Positions 10,841 through 23,056 of a stretch of DNA of 64,000 nt are shown here, one piece after another. The DNA is taken from NCBI GenBank assembly GCA_951799445.1, contig OX637289.1, positions 3,078,501-3,142,500 of the forward strand, in the 5' to 3' direction. The DNA is from Pseudisothecium myosuroides (Eukaryota > Streptophyta > Bryopsida > Hypnales > Lembophyllaceae). Each line of letters begins with the position of its first letter. The first letter of the stretch is position 1. The notes under the pieces were generated by a model. That model searched no databases and was not told the origin of the DNA. It saw only the letters and a program-made list of their open reading frames with translations. Both the position numbers and the translations under genes were made by a program.

Positions 10841-13180
10841 AGGCTCATGTTCCATGAGCAAGCTCACGGTAGCCTACACACTCACTGAAGGGTAACTTAA
10901 ATGCAGCCAGGGGGCAAAAGGACTCTGGCACCCTGTCTCTGAGATAGACTCATTTTCCATGAGCAAGCTCATGACACACACACTCTGCACCTTCACTTGT
11001 CCTTGCGCCTTGCGGCACACACACTCTGCAATTCTCGACCTCTCCATGCTCGCACGGAAAGCAAGCGCAATGATCAGAAGCCTCGCATTCCATGAGCACC
11101 ACACAAGTTGGTACGTCACTGCACTTCACTTTCTTTTCTCTTTACATCTTAGTTTTGTTGCCTTCGAGGCCTCAATGCTTGAACCTAGCTTCCTTTCCTG
11201 CCACTTTAGTCAGTACAGCACAGAGCATGGAGTTGGGTCAGCTAAACCTGAAACTGGTTCCAGTCACAGAAGAATAGTATAGATCACGAGGTTGAACTCT
11301 GATGGCCGACGGTGTGAGTATTTTGCATTAGAGGTGAATTTCTATTATATTTATTTGAAACAAATGAAACGAATTCCATTGCAAAGGGGCAAAATGCAAA
11401 CCCACATTAGAGGTGAATTTGAAATCTACTCTGACATATGTTAAAGATTCTGGAATGGCATATCTGGATTAATATACTGCTGCGTAACAGAATTTCACGC
11501 TCAATAAATGACATTTTGACTGCTTGATGGTTTGCCCTTCATTAACCTGGTCAACCGCGCTCGTTTGACACGTTAGCAGGGCAATATGGCCAAGAGAGTC
11601 TCATGTTCCATGCATACAATTTGAACGTCGTCGCTTCCGAGGAGATATCTATGAAATTACGTGCCTTGTGATCCACGAGGATGGAGTTGACCCTCTCGAT
11701 TCGGGATTTCGGACGCATTCGTTTGTCACAGTTGCGCACCTTCGCCGTAAGTATTCGCTGACTCTCCGCCCTCGTGCAACGGCTAGAAAAAGCTCGGCCA
11801 AATTTATGCCAAATTTATATCAAATTTATGTGACCAAGTCACTCACTATCCCCAAAATGCTTCTTATCATGTGGGGCGTAGAAAACGCCGATCAGACAAG
11901 CACCTGGATCCTCTAGCGATTGACCAGGTTGCAACTGCGCCAGGCCATGGCCTGTGGCGTTATTACGGAGTACAACCCAAGCTCATGTTCCATGAGCATT
12001 GCCCAAGTCTTAAATTTGCGATGCTGATGCCTTGACTCTGCACGCGTTCTTTTCTTCCAATATTTTTACAAGTGAACGGCAGCCTGGTTCCAATCGAGGC
12101 ATCCAGCCACCTAGCTGCTGTATCATGAGGGGATGGTTGACCCCCCAAATTTGGCTAATCTCGCACCTCGCAGTCGACGGCTGAGAATAGCGTGGCATCT
12201 TGCTTACGAGCGAGCGCATAATCAGCTGTTGAACCCGAGCTTGGCAGGTTGCCAATCAGTGCAAGCATCCGTTGCGGATGTCAACTCACTATACTCCAGA
12301 CGCGGTGAAGAAATTAAAAGCGCAAGAGATGCAGCATGCGGACCATGCGGTGATGCCATGCAATTCTTTTTTGAATATTTCTTTTTGAATTTTTTGGGTA
12401 CACGAATGATAGCCTGATATCAGGGACCCTGCCTGCTAATAACCGTGTGATCCATGAGGAGGCCTCCCTTTGTCCGTCCCTGCAGTTGACCCTCCGATCG
12501 GGGCTCCGTGGCAGACAAATACTCCGGTGAAGCTTCGTGGCACTTTATGAGAAGCGCAACTACTTACTTTCCTAGTTTTGCCATTGACTCTGCGTGCCCA
12601 TCAATGCAGAGGGTACCAAAAGCAAAGGGTTTCGCAACAATCCGACTATCCGAGGCTCTGGTGCTGGGTCGATCATTTCCAAGTGGGCCTTGCAGCATGC
12701 GACGTGCGGCAACAGTCGTGGAACAATAATACTCCTATTTTCTTCAATTTGGGGCACAAACAATAAAAAAATTCATTGGAATAATAAGTACTAAAGAGTC
12801 TGTCCATCTTTGGTCTCACGTCATGCCGTATCAAAAGCAAACCCAAGTTCATACCGTATAATTCAATTTCATTGGAACTATACATGGTATGCAGCCCTTT
12901 GCGAGCGATCAGATTCTTTTCACCCCAAATGAAAATCGATCCCGCGGTCTTGGCCTCCAGGATAGCGCTGTGGTTCCGTGCAGAAATCGAAGCAATGTAA
13001 TTTTCTTTGACACCGAAGTATTAGGAAGATTGTACAGTATTTGGTGGATCTGGAGATTTGATATGTGGAGTGATACAGTGGACAGAGCACGCCATCGCCA
13101 TGGGACTGCAAAATCTAGCTGCAGCACTCGTTGTTGGAGTGTTCTTCAACCTTCATCTCAAGCGAACAGGTCTTGCTCTA
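10841..13180. repeat. Degenerate module repeats with CTCATGTTCCATGAG palindrome
   Basis: GC content is higher than in the flanks. The palindrome CTCATG-TTC-CATGAG or a near copy occurs at 10844, 10949, about 11082, 11599 and 11982. GTGATCCA(T/C)GAGG occurs at about 11668 and 12448. TTGACCCTC or TTGACTCTGC follows at varying distance (about 11688, 12034, 12487, 12588). The same strings recur at 45017-46790. The many small frames here are not conserved. I cannot say whether this is an old transposon, a gene relic or a repeated regulatory cluster. Confidence 0.5.
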
Positions 13181-13184
13181 ACAT

Positions 13185-13580
13185 AGGGGTAGTCACACCT
13201 TCTTCACTGCTCCCAATTTCTCTGAAGAATGAGAAAAACAAGGAGCCAGTGGGGAGCCTAAATTTCAGAAGAAGGTGTGACCGCCCTTTCTCGTGAGCAA
13301 AGCAAGAAAATGAAGAATACACCAAAAGTTGTGCAAAAGCAACGCTTAGTGAAGCAAAGAACCAATGGAGAAGCAGAAAATCTCCAGCGATCAAATATTC
13401 TTCTTCTGTGAAGCCCTCTCCATGTCCATTATTCTCCTCCAAAAGAAAATAATGGACTCGGAGAGGGCTTCACAAAAGAAGAATATTCTGCTTTGAAGAG
13501 TCAAGCGAAATCCAATTCGAAGTTGCCACGTCTTCGTTCGCAGGAGAATTTACTCACATTGAAGAAGGTGTGACTACCCT
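13185..13580. mobile_element. Fold-back element
   Basis: The ends AGGGGTAGTCACACCTTCTTC and GAAGAAGGTGTGACTACCCT are inverted copies. Near the centre (about 13440), GTGAAGCCCTCTCC and GGAGAGGGCTTCAC face each other with TATTCTTCTT/AAGAAGAATA outside them. The left arm is longer and holds a second GAAGGTGTGAC copy at about 13273. It is non-coding. Confidence 0.6.
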
Positions 13581-14511
13581 TATTTGGAGCAAGAAGAATC
13601 CTCCTCCTTGCTTATTTCAGTTGTTTCTTGTCTCCTTGGTTCCTCCTCGGTCTTCATTGTCCAACCTCATGGCTTCGTTGTTTTTTGTTAGGACTTTTTT
13701 AATGCACCTCCGATGGTTCTGTCATTTGGTAAATAAAATAAAATAAAAATGATTGCAAGAGGAGATAATATTTCAAAATGGGACACCTACAATTGGACCA
13801 AAAAGCAACACTACAACCCAGATAGTGATGACACAAGATTTACACAATTAGGACATGACAACCTAGGAGAGCCTAGTGGCAATTTAAAGTGTCATGTAGA
13901 CTATACTATGAAGTTTCATACTAGTTTCATACCAATTAAAGTACATTGGAGTCTTCTTTCACCTACCAATAGGATTAAGCTTGTCTCGCAAATGAATTTG
14001 CTACTCACTTGCTTTGACTTTGCAAGGCCTACTTAATCCTAGAACGACGCAGCCAAATCACCAAGGCACTGAACTAAAAACTAAAAAATTCAAAGATCAA
14101 TACGTGCATTCTTTGTTTTAATAATTTATTTCAAAGTCATTCATCGAAAAAAAATTTGTTCTTATTGTCCGTGTTGGGTTAAAACTACACCAAGCCTTTT
14201 CCTATTCCACCATGTATAATTGCAAGTTCTTTAGACTTGCTAAAATCAATTATGATGTGTACATATTTGACTGCGCAACTTCCATATGCCAAGAAATAAA
14301 CATATGATAGTGCTTTTCAAAATCAATTTATTTTTGTATAGCAATGCAACTAGATGGTTGAGTGTACTCTTAATGCAATTTGAAGGATTGGAAACTATGA
14401 GGCACATCAAAGAATCAATGTTGGAAGGTTCCATCATAGCTATAAAACATCAACTATTCCATAAAATCTAAGTATATTAACTAATAATATCCTTTTTAGT
14501 TTTTAGGTGAA
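13581..14511. other. Intergenic sequence left of the large inverted repeat
   Basis: AT-rich, with no gene recognised. A 95-codon frame at 13749-14036 has no recognisable family. Confidence 0.4.
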
Positions 14512-15477
14512 CCTATAACAAAGTTTTGTTGATTTTCTAAAAAAATTTGAAACACTTTATTTTTGGTTTGTACTATGATAGTACACATCTATGGTGAAAA
14601 TTTCATATTTTATATAAATTTAAAGCCTAAAATTTAAAAATTCTTGATTGCATTGTACTTTAAAGAGTCAAATTAATAAAAGTCGTAAACTTTGTACACA
14701 AACCTGTGAAAAGAGATTAACCAAAAATTCTAAATGTTTTAAATATGCAAAATCCATGATATTATTAACCCTTAAAGGTCTTTTACGTTTAGAGGCCCCA
14801 AACTATATCAAAATACTAGTCTCCAAAGCAAAGCTAAAATCTTCATCTATATTTATTTTTTAACAAATCCAACCATAGGATCCTTTGGTTAGCTTGTTAG
14901 AATACACCCTTCTAAAATTTCAAAATTTCAAAATTTCAAACCTTACCAATTGCAAAGATCATGATACTTAGGTTTCAAAAAGAGGTATTTTCAACTCTTT
15001 CCAAATGGTTAGATTTCATCTTTCAAACATTTTACCCAAAAATGTGTAGATCCTACAACTTGCAATTTTCCATAATATGTTGAAGAAATAAGTTGGGAAT
15101 ACATACAATTTTAAAAAAAAAATCCATATTCATGCTTGAAAAAATAGTAAGTAGAAAGAAGTAGAGAATGATTTAAAATACTAGATTGTTAAGAATTTGG
15201 TTAAATGCCAATCTCAAGATTAATGAACAATCTACGTCCTATGATTTTATTTTTTTCAAACAATATCGAAAATTGAGTTAAATAGAGGACTTCAAAGTTC
15301 ATTTTAGAATAGAGATTCTATAACACCCTACAAACAAAAACTCTTCAAAACTTTCATCTCATTGAACAAAATGAAATGATCCAAAGTTTTCCACATAGAG
15401 AGAGAGAAATCCAATTTCAAATTTTTGTTTCTTGAAAAGTGATTTTTTTAGCTGTCCAAGCTGAGAAAAACTACATA

Positions 15478-16901
15478 CTACTTCCATCCCAAAATGATCT
15501 TCATGTTGGACAAAATATCCTGAATTAACGCTAAAAATAACATTTAAAAAGCTTGTTTTGCGCTATAAGTAGAGTTTGGTGTATTTCTAGCATTCTAGAA
15601 ACTTTGAGTTTTGTAGCCTTTTTCAAGATGTAGTTTTGGAATATTGAAAAGTACAATTTTTTGGGCATTTTCAAGGATCACCACTACACTAAAATTGATA
15701 AATAGTGTTGGCTACACTAGTTGTCAACAATAACACTACTTGTGATTTGCAAGGTTAGTGTTAGAAAATTATTTATCCAATCTAACACTATTTTTAGTTC
15801 TATAGTAAAATTTGATGAATGACACAGAGAGTTAGAATTTTTACGAGAGTGCATTTAGTGTTAGATGGGAACAAAATGAAATGCTGAAATAGACAATGAG
15901 ATGCTGAAATGCTGAATTGTTGAAAAATGCTGAAAAATGTTGAATTGCTGAAAAAATGCTAAAAAAATGCTAAAAAATGCTAAAATGCTAAAAAAAAAAG
16001 TGGCGACCAAAAAAAAAGAAACTATTTTTCAGGGGAAATAGAGGAGAGAAAGACAAATCCAATGGTGTCATCCAATGTTCAATCACATACATCAAAAAAA
16101 GATATAGGTGACGGAAGTTTGAAATCAAGCGGCGGGAAACCATGGAGCGGGAAACCACGGAGTACACCCTCCCTCTCCGTGGAAGGAGCCTCCTTCAATT
16201 AATGGACCGGAGAGCTCCTCCACCTCTTCTTTCCAAGGCGGTCTCGACTGCTCCTCACAAGTGTTTTTAGAGAAGGAATTGGACGACATGAGGCGGAAAC
16301 TATAATTTCCCAAGGATGGACTAGAATTGGACGATGGGAGGCGGAAATTATAGTTTTCCAGGGAAGGGGCAGAGTTTGACGGCGGGAGGCAGAAACCATA
16401 GTTTCCCAGGGAAGGGGCAGAGTTTGACGGCGGGAGGTAAGTGCCCCTACACTATTTACACATAAGTTGAAAAATAGTGTTGGAGGTAAAAAACAGGGAA
16501 CAACACTAATTATCACCCAACACTATTTACCAATTTTAGTGTAGTCAATTAATTGTTGAATGCGAAGTCGTCATTTTGTAGGCATTTAGTATATGTCCAA
16601 GCCCATGTGTAGCCTTTTGTTCCGCCTCCCAGGCTTCATCTCCGTCAATTGGACAATATTCAAAGAAATGCAAAAAATAAGAACAAATAGTGTTCATTGA
16701 CTCCATTAATCATTTCATTTGTCTTTTGATTGGTGATTGCATGGATGGAGGGAGAACTACTACTTGGAGTTGTTTTGTTGGTCCCAAATAGCAATCAAAA
16801 GCCAAATCTAACCAATTCACAGTGCTACAAAGTACATCAAGAAGATCATTATGGGACAAAAAATTTAGGTCAATGGGAAGATCATTTTGGGACGAAGCGA
16901 G
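15478..16901 (+). mobile_element. Stowaway/mariner-like element, left-arm copy
   Basis: It is flanked by TA (15476-15477 and 16902-16903). The ends CTACTTCCATCCCAAAATGA and, inverted, CTCGCTTCGTCCCAAAATGA fit the CTCCCTCCGT-type termini of plant Stowaway MITEs. Without the inner element it is about 560 bp. There is no transposase. Confidence 0.65.
15683..16545 (+). mobile_element. CACTA-like short element inside the Stowaway, left-arm copy
   Basis: The ends ACTACACTAAAATTG(A/G)TAAAT are inverted copies, with AGTGTT/AACACT repeats just inside as in CACTA subterminal regions. The interior has near-identical direct repeats (GGGGCAGAGTTTGACGGCGG, with GAAACCATAGTTTCCC) and an AT-rich run of AATGCTGAAA units. 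A 105-codon minus-strand frame merely spans the repeats. No 3-bp target duplication was found, so the class is tentative. Confidence 0.5.
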
Positions 16902-17391
16902 TATTATACAATAATTTTTTTAACCATGTAGTCAATAGTTACAAAAATTGTTGCGTGTTAAAGCTACTCCTTGACTACATGTTGCATGAAATTTTCAAAG
17001 AAAAAAATGAAAATTCCATTCTTATTGAGTTGCCCGAAATTTTTATATTACAAAGAAACGTTGTTTGGTCCTTTAAGGATTAAACTCATGCAATTGTTTC
17101 AATAATTTGAAATGTGAATAAAAATAAAATTATGATTTTGATGAATTTTGAAGAGCCAAATTGTATTGATATCCATTTTAGTGTATGTATTGATGTCCAT
17201 TTTATTTATTTATTTTACTTTTACTTTTTACTTTTACTTTTTACTTTTTTTTCTTCTTCTTTGTTTATCTTTTATTTTAAGATGTGTATATATATAAATG
17301 CATGTATGTGGTTTGGTTTAGGGTTTAGGATCTTACAAAGTTGTCATTTCTCTCATCTACTTTAGTATTAATCTTTTCAAAATGTGGATTG

Positions 17392-18082
17392 CGTTTAGAG
17401 CTATCCAAATGCTAGCAAATAACATGTTAAACCGGCATTTTAGGCAAAATAAAATATACAAAATGTCTATGCATACTTAGATTTTTAGGGTTCATTAGTT
17501 TCAAGCCAAATTTTCACTTAGCATTTGATGAAGTGAAAATATATCCAGAGTTGGTTCATAAAGTTTATTTGTCAAAAAAACAAAAGATTGGATGACTTAC
17601 CAAAGATGATCCAAACAATGCAAACGACTTCTATAGCTTCAAAAATTGTTGGAATACTGGGAAGGTATGACTCTTGCCAATTGGACGGCACAACTTCTAG
17701 GCAATAAAATGGAGGCCATTGTTTGTACGTACACTATTGCAGAAGGGCGAGAATTATATATAAGAGAAAAAATGTTGCACATACATGGCATTGAAGCACA
17801 GCTAGATGGTCCTTTTGAAGTGCTAGGTATTTCTATTGAGACCATGTTAACAAACTTCAGATGCCAATTCAACATTATTGAAATATTAGTTCATGGAACT
17901 CACACACGCAAAACTACAATCCAAATGCCAAGCGCTTTTACAAACGCTCGTCAGTTTAATGGATGGAGTAGCCAACACATGAAGAAGCATTTAAAAGCAC
18001 ATCACACATTTTTGGGTGGTTGGGAACAGCCATGGCTTTGAACCTCAAAGGAATGCTCAGTTAAGCCATGGGCATTTCAAAC
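17392..18082. other. Spacer of the large inverted repeat
   Basis: This is 691 bp of single-copy sequence between the arms. It contains one 131-codon frame and no recognised element. Its borders with the arms are abrupt. Confidence 0.7.
17646..18041 (+). CDS. Unrecognised 131-codon open frame in the spacer
   Basis: It is the only sizeable frame in the spacer and has no match in memory. The C-terminal half is rich in His, Lys and Trp (QHMKKHLKAHH, FLGGWEQPW). There is no signal peptide or membrane segment. It could be an exon relic of a transposon or host gene, or chance. It is listed because it lies exactly between the arms. Confidence 0.2.
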   Translation: MLEYWEGMTLANWTAQLLGNKMEAIVCTYTIAEGRELYIREKMLHIHGIEAQLDGPFEVLGISIETMLTNFRCQFNIIEILVHGTHTRKTTIQMPSAFTNARQFNGWSSQHMKKHLKAHHTFLGGWEQPWL

Positions 18083-18572
18083 CAATCCACATTTTGAAAA
18101 GATTAATACTAAAGTAGATGAGAGAAATGACAACTTTGTAAGATCCTAAACCCTAAACCAAACCACATACATGCATTTATATATATACACATCTTAAAAT
18201 AAAAGATAAACAAAGAAGAAGAAAAAAAAGTAAAAAGTAAAAGTAAAAAGTAAAAGTAAAATAAATAAATAAAATGGACATCAATACATACACTAAAATG
18301 GATATCAATACAATTTGGCTCTTCAAAATTCATCAAAATCATAATTTTATTTTTATTCACATTTCAAATTATTGAAACAATTGCATGAGTTTAATCCTTA
18401 AAGGACCAAACAACGTTTCTTTGTAATATAAAAATTTCGGGCAACTCAATAAGAATGGAATTTTCATTTTTTTCTTTGAAAATTTCATGCAACATGTAGT
18501 CAAGGAGTAGCTTTAACACGCAACAATTTTTGTAACTATTGACTACATGGTTAAAAAAATTATTGTATAATA

Positions 18573-19996
18573 CTCGCTTCGTCCCAAAATGATCTTCCCA
18601 TTGACCTAAATTTTTTGTCCCATAATGATCTTCTTGATGTACTTTGTAGCACTGTGAATTGGTTAGATTTGGCTTTTGATTGCTATTTGGGACCAACAAA
18701 ACAACTCCAAGTAGTAGTTCTCCCTCCATCCATGCAATCACCAATCAAAAGACAAATGAAATGATTAATGGAGTCAATGAACACTATTTGTTCTTATTTT
18801 TTGCATTTCTTTGAATATTGTCCAATTGACGGAGATGAAGCCTGGGAGGCGGAACAAAAGGCTACACATGGGCTTGGACATATACTAAATGCCTACAAAA
18901 TGACGACTTCGCATTCAACAATTAATTGACTACACTAAAATTGGTAAATAGTGTTGGGTGATAATTAGTGTTGTTCCCTGTTTTTTACCTCCAACACTAT
19001 TTTTCAACTTATGTGTAAATAGTGTAGGGGCACTTACCTCCCGCCGTCAAACTCTGCCCCTTCCCTGGGAAACTATGGTTTCTGCCTCCCGCCGTCAAAC
19101 TCTGCCCCTTCCCTGGAAAACTATAATTTCCGCCTCCCATCGTCCAATTCTAGTCCATCCTTGGGAAATTATAGTTTCCGCCTCATGTCGTCCAATTCCT
19201 TCTCTAAAAACACTTGTGAGGAGCAGTCGAGACCGCCTTGGAAAGAAGAGGTGGAGGAGCTCTCCGGTCCATTAATTGAAGGAGGCTCCTTCCACGGAGA
19301 GGGAGGGTGTACTCCGTGGTTTCCCGCTCCATGGTTTCCCGCCGCTTGATTTCAAACTTCCGTCACCTATATCTTTTTTTGATGTATGTGATTGAACATT
19401 GGATGACACCATTGGATTTGTCTTTCTCTCCTCTATTTCCCCTGAAAAATAGTTTCTTTTTTTTTGGTCGCCACTTTTTTTTTTAGCATTTTAGCATTTT
19501 TTAGCATTTTTTTAGCATTTTTTCAGCAATTCAACATTTTTCAGCATTTTTCAACAATTCAGCATTTCAGCATCTCATTGTCTATTTCAGCATTTCATTT
19601 TGTTCCCATCTAACACTAAATGCACTCTCGTAAAAATTCTAACTCTCTGTGTCATTCATCAAATTTTACTATAGAACTAAAAATAGTGTTAGATTGGATA
19701 AATAATTTTCTAACACTAACCTTGCAAATCACAAGTAGTGTTATTGTTGACAACTAGTGTAGCCAACACTATTTATCAATTTTAGTGTAGTGGTGATCCT
19801 TGAAAATGCCCAAAAAATTGTACTTTTCAATATTCCAAAACTACATCTTGAAAAAGGCTACAAAACTCAAAGTTTCTAGAATGCTAGAAATACACCAAAC
19901 TCTACTTATAGCGCAAAACAAGCTTTTTAAATGTTATTTTTAGCGTTAATTCAGGATATTTTGTCCAACATGAAGATCATTTTGGGATGGAAGTAG
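18573..19996 (-). mobile_element. Stowaway/mariner-like element, right-arm copy
   Basis: Mirror image of the element at 15478-16901. Confidence 0.65.
18929..19791 (-). mobile_element. CACTA-like element, right-arm copy
   Basis: Mirror image of the element at 15683-16545. Confidence 0.5.
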
Positions 19997-20962
19997 TATG
20001 TAGTTTTTCTCAGCTTGGACAGCTAAAAAAATCACTTTTCAAGAAACAAAAATTTGAAATTGGATTTCTCTCTCTCTATGTGGAAAACTTTGGATCATTT
20101 CATTTTGTTCAATGAGATGAAAGTTTTGAAGAGTTTTTGTTTGTAGGGTGTTATAGAATCTCTATTCTAAAATGAACTTTGAAGTCCTCTATTTAACTCA
20201 ATTTTCGATATTGTTTGAAAAAAATAAAATCATAGGACGTAGATTGTTCATTAATCTTGAGATTGGCATTTAACCAAATTCTTAACAATCTAGTATTTTA
20301 AATCATTCTCTACTTCTTTCTACTTACTATTTTTTCAAGCATGAATATGGATTTTTTTTTTAAAATTGTATGTATTCCCAACTTATTTCTTCAACATATT
20401 ATGGAAAATTGCAAGTTGTAGGATCTACACATTTTTGGGTAAAATGTTTGAAAGATGAAATCTAACCATTTGGAAAGAGTTGAAAATACCTCTTTTTGAA
20501 ACCTAAGTATCATGATCTTTGCAATTGGTAAGGTTTGAAATTTTGAAATTTTGAAATTTTAGAAGGGTGTATTCTAACAAGCTAACCAAAGGATCCTATG
20601 GTTGGATTTGTTAAAAAATAAATATAGATGAAGATTTTAGCTTTGCTTTGGAGACTAGTATTTTGATATAGTTTGGGGCCTCTAAACGTAAAAGACCTTT
20701 AAGGGTTAATAATATCATGGATTTCGCATATTTAAAACATTTAGAATTTTTGGTTAATCTCTTTTCACAGATTTGTGTACAAAGTTTACGACTTTTATTA
20801 ATTTGACTCTTTAAAGTACAATGCAATCAAGAATTTTTAAATTTTAGGCTTTAAATTTATACAAAATATGAAATTTTCACCATAGATGTGTACTATCATA
20901 GTACAAACCAAAAATAAAGTGTTTCAAATTTTTTTAGAAAATCAACAAAACTTTGTTATAGG

Positions 20963-22769
20963 CCCAATGCTCATATTGGTAAAGTTTTGAAATTTCTAAA
21001 ATTTCTAAACTTTCCAATTGGAATAGAAAGTGTACTTAATAAGCATCATTTCATTAATCAGACTCATATTTAAAAACTATTCTTTTTATGGGTTAAATTC
21101 ACATCAAGAATATGTAACTAGAAATGAGTTAAGTACGCTAGACGGATGAGTTATGTATTTTGCATATATCTCTTTAAAAATAGTTAATATTGCCATTTTG
21201 AAAAGATTTGCAATACTATTTATTGAAAATGTACTCTAAAAGCAACTTTCAATACAATATTGGTTGAAAAACGTTTTCTACCCTTTAAAATCTTGATTGA
21301 AGTCATGAGAAAGACTTTTTGAGTCTTGAGATGCATTTCTTGATTAACTAGCCCTATAATGCTAGTGCATTCCTTAAGTGTCCATGTGGATGACTTCACC
21401 TGTCATTGCAAGATTTAAGAGAAATCTTTTGTGTGTGTTTTTTGGTGCATTTTCATTGAATAGTGTTTTAAATTCACTCGTTATAGTATTATATATTGAC
21501 ATTTTTAAAGAAAAAGATGTTGAATTTATAAATCCCCCTTATAATGTATTTTAACCATTTCTTGCAATTTATTCATTCTTGATGTGGGTATTAGCCATAA
21601 AAAAGGAAATTTTGTGAATGTTGAGTTCAACTAATGAAATGACACTTGTTGAGTGCAGTTTCTATTTGAATTGCAAATTTTGCAAATTTTATAGCAATAT
21701 GGACTTTGGACCTATAACCTTGGTCGGTTGATTTTCTAATTTTAGAGTGACATGGTTACTTTGATTTTGACCATGATGTTTTATACTATAATATACATCT
21801 AAGGTAAATTTTTTTGATTTATTGAATATATTTTGTATTTGATATGAGCTTTTTTCATTTTTTTAATAAAACCTTATAATGATTTCAATTTTTTCCCAAA
21901 AAGATTGAAAATTTCATGACTTGTAACAAATATATGAATTCATCCTTGAAAAAATAAATGTAAAACTTTTCATTCATATCTAGTTGCAAAATGGCATCAA
22001 ACAAAATGATGGACAGTGAGGCTTGAACCCCGAAACGCCGCAGGCGCCATTCATGGCATTTGGATGACAACAAGATGAGCTAGAAAGAATTTGAAAGTAC
22101 TTTTTCATCCGTATTTTCCTAGGTGACCTTCCATGTTGGGTTATGAAGAGTATCCAATTGAGTTTGTAGTTTTGCAATTTTTTTGTCTTCAAGTAAATGA
22201 GAAGTTAGTAAAAAAACGGATCACAAAATATGCTATTTTAGTGTATTTTGGGAAGTTGTTGCTCCTTGCTCTAAATCTGAAATTTCTCCACAAAAATGAT
22301 AGTTTTTGAATTTGAGCCCAACTAACAAAATGAAGGTCATCTACTCTAGTTTCTACTCCAATTTGAATTTTAAAAAAATATTCCTAATATTGAATATTTT
22401 ATTGCATATTTAACTTTGGGTGCATTTTCACTGTTTATTATTTTCTAATTATAGAATGATATGGAAATTGAGTTTATACCATGATGTTTGTCATTTTAAT
22501 GTACACACATGGTGATATTTTCAGATTTTTTGAAATAATTATCTACTTGATGTGATTTTTCTTCATTTTTTCTTCAATGATTCTCAAAAATATCAATTTT
22601 CCACAAAAAAAATCTAAATTTTTTGTGAAGTAAAGAAGACATGTGATTTCATCTCTGAAAAATATATATATAAATTTTCATATATATCTAGTTGCAAAAT
22701 GGCAGCAAATTGAGTAATAGGCAATGAGTCTTGAAATCAATGGTCGTAGGTCTGTCATTTAGGGGTTAA
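20963..22769. repeat. Family-F repeat copies
   Basis: Two related stretches (about 21560-22020 and 22250-22769) share CCAACTAA.(A/G)AAATGA, a TATACCATGATG-like string and TAGTTGCAAAATGGCA. The second ends TGTCATTTAGGGGTTAA at 22769, so family F also has the TTAA-type terminus. No coding frame is recognised. Confidence 0.5.
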
Positions 22770-22911
22770 ATCAGTTGAAGGACGTTTAGGACCTAAAGTG
22801 TCCGATGGATGACTTCATTCTTTACTATAGAAACAAAGAATGCACCTATTGGTCCAATAATTGGAGCATTTTGGTAACTACTTTAGTCATGGGGGGTGCA
22901 TCTTTTTAGGA
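22770..22911. mobile_element. Inverted short S-family element
   Basis: It shares GGATGACTTCATTC, AAGAATGCACCTATTGGTCC and ACTTTAGTCATGGGG with S4 at 9976. It is bounded on both sides by TTAA termini, and abuts the next element. Confidence 0.5.
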
Positions 22912-23056
22912 TTAACCCTTAAAGGACACGACCCCATGACCAAGGTAGTCACTAAAACAGCTCGGATTGCTAAACCAATAGATGCATTCTTTCTTTCTAC
23001 AGTGAATAATGAAATCATCCATCCACCACTTTTCATCCTTGGCGTCGAAGGGTTAA
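22912..23056. mobile_element. Short TTAA element S3
   Basis: It runs from TTAACCCTTAAAGGACACG to TCGAAGGGTTAA and is 145 bp long. It contains TGACCAAGGTAGTCA and TAGATGCATTCTTTC, as in the S family. Much of it is the inverted image of the preceding 140 bp, so the pair forms a rough hairpin. Confidence 0.6.

Larger units (their letters stand above)
14765..17083 (+). mobile_element. TTAA element E12 (type C), left-arm copy
   Basis: It starts TTAACCCTTAAAGGTC and ends GGTCCTTTAAGGATTAA. The interior matches the uninterrupted type C copy at 50646-51584 (AAGCTACTCCTTG near the right end, TCCAAGCTGAG/CCCAGGCTGCC in the middle). The extra length comes from the Stowaway-like insertion. Confidence 0.65.
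14512..17391 (+). repeat. Left arm of large inverted repeat
   Basis: Each base x matches the complement of base 35474-x on the right arm, with no net indel over 2,880 bp; this holds at every landmark compared. The few mismatches I saw lie near 14706 and 14747. The arm holds a TTAA element with two nested insertions. At its outer end the family-F-like sequence (CCTATAACAAAG...) is cut off abruptly and the flank does not continue it. Confidence 0.9.
18391..20709 (-). mobile_element. TTAA element E12, right-arm copy
   Basis: Mirror image of the element at 14765-17083, with the same TTAA ends and the same nested insertions. Confidence 0.65.
18083..20962 (-). repeat. Right arm of large inverted repeat
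   Basis: This is the reverse complement of 14512-17391. At its outer end the family-F-like sequence runs on past 20962 (GCCCAATGCTCATATTGG; compare GGGCCTAAAACC with AGCAATATGAAC at about 9340), unlike at the left arm. The right arm is therefore more likely to be in the original context and the left arm the derived copy. Confidence 0.85.

Noticed and set aside
16730..17083. 117-codon frame repeated in both arms of the inverted repeat
   Set aside because: It spans the junction of the Stowaway-like element and the TTAA element, so it is an accidental frame.
17114..17365. 83-codon frame with a Phe/Leu/Tyr-rich middle
   Set aside because: The middle is translation of a TTTTACTT microsatellite, not a real membrane segment.
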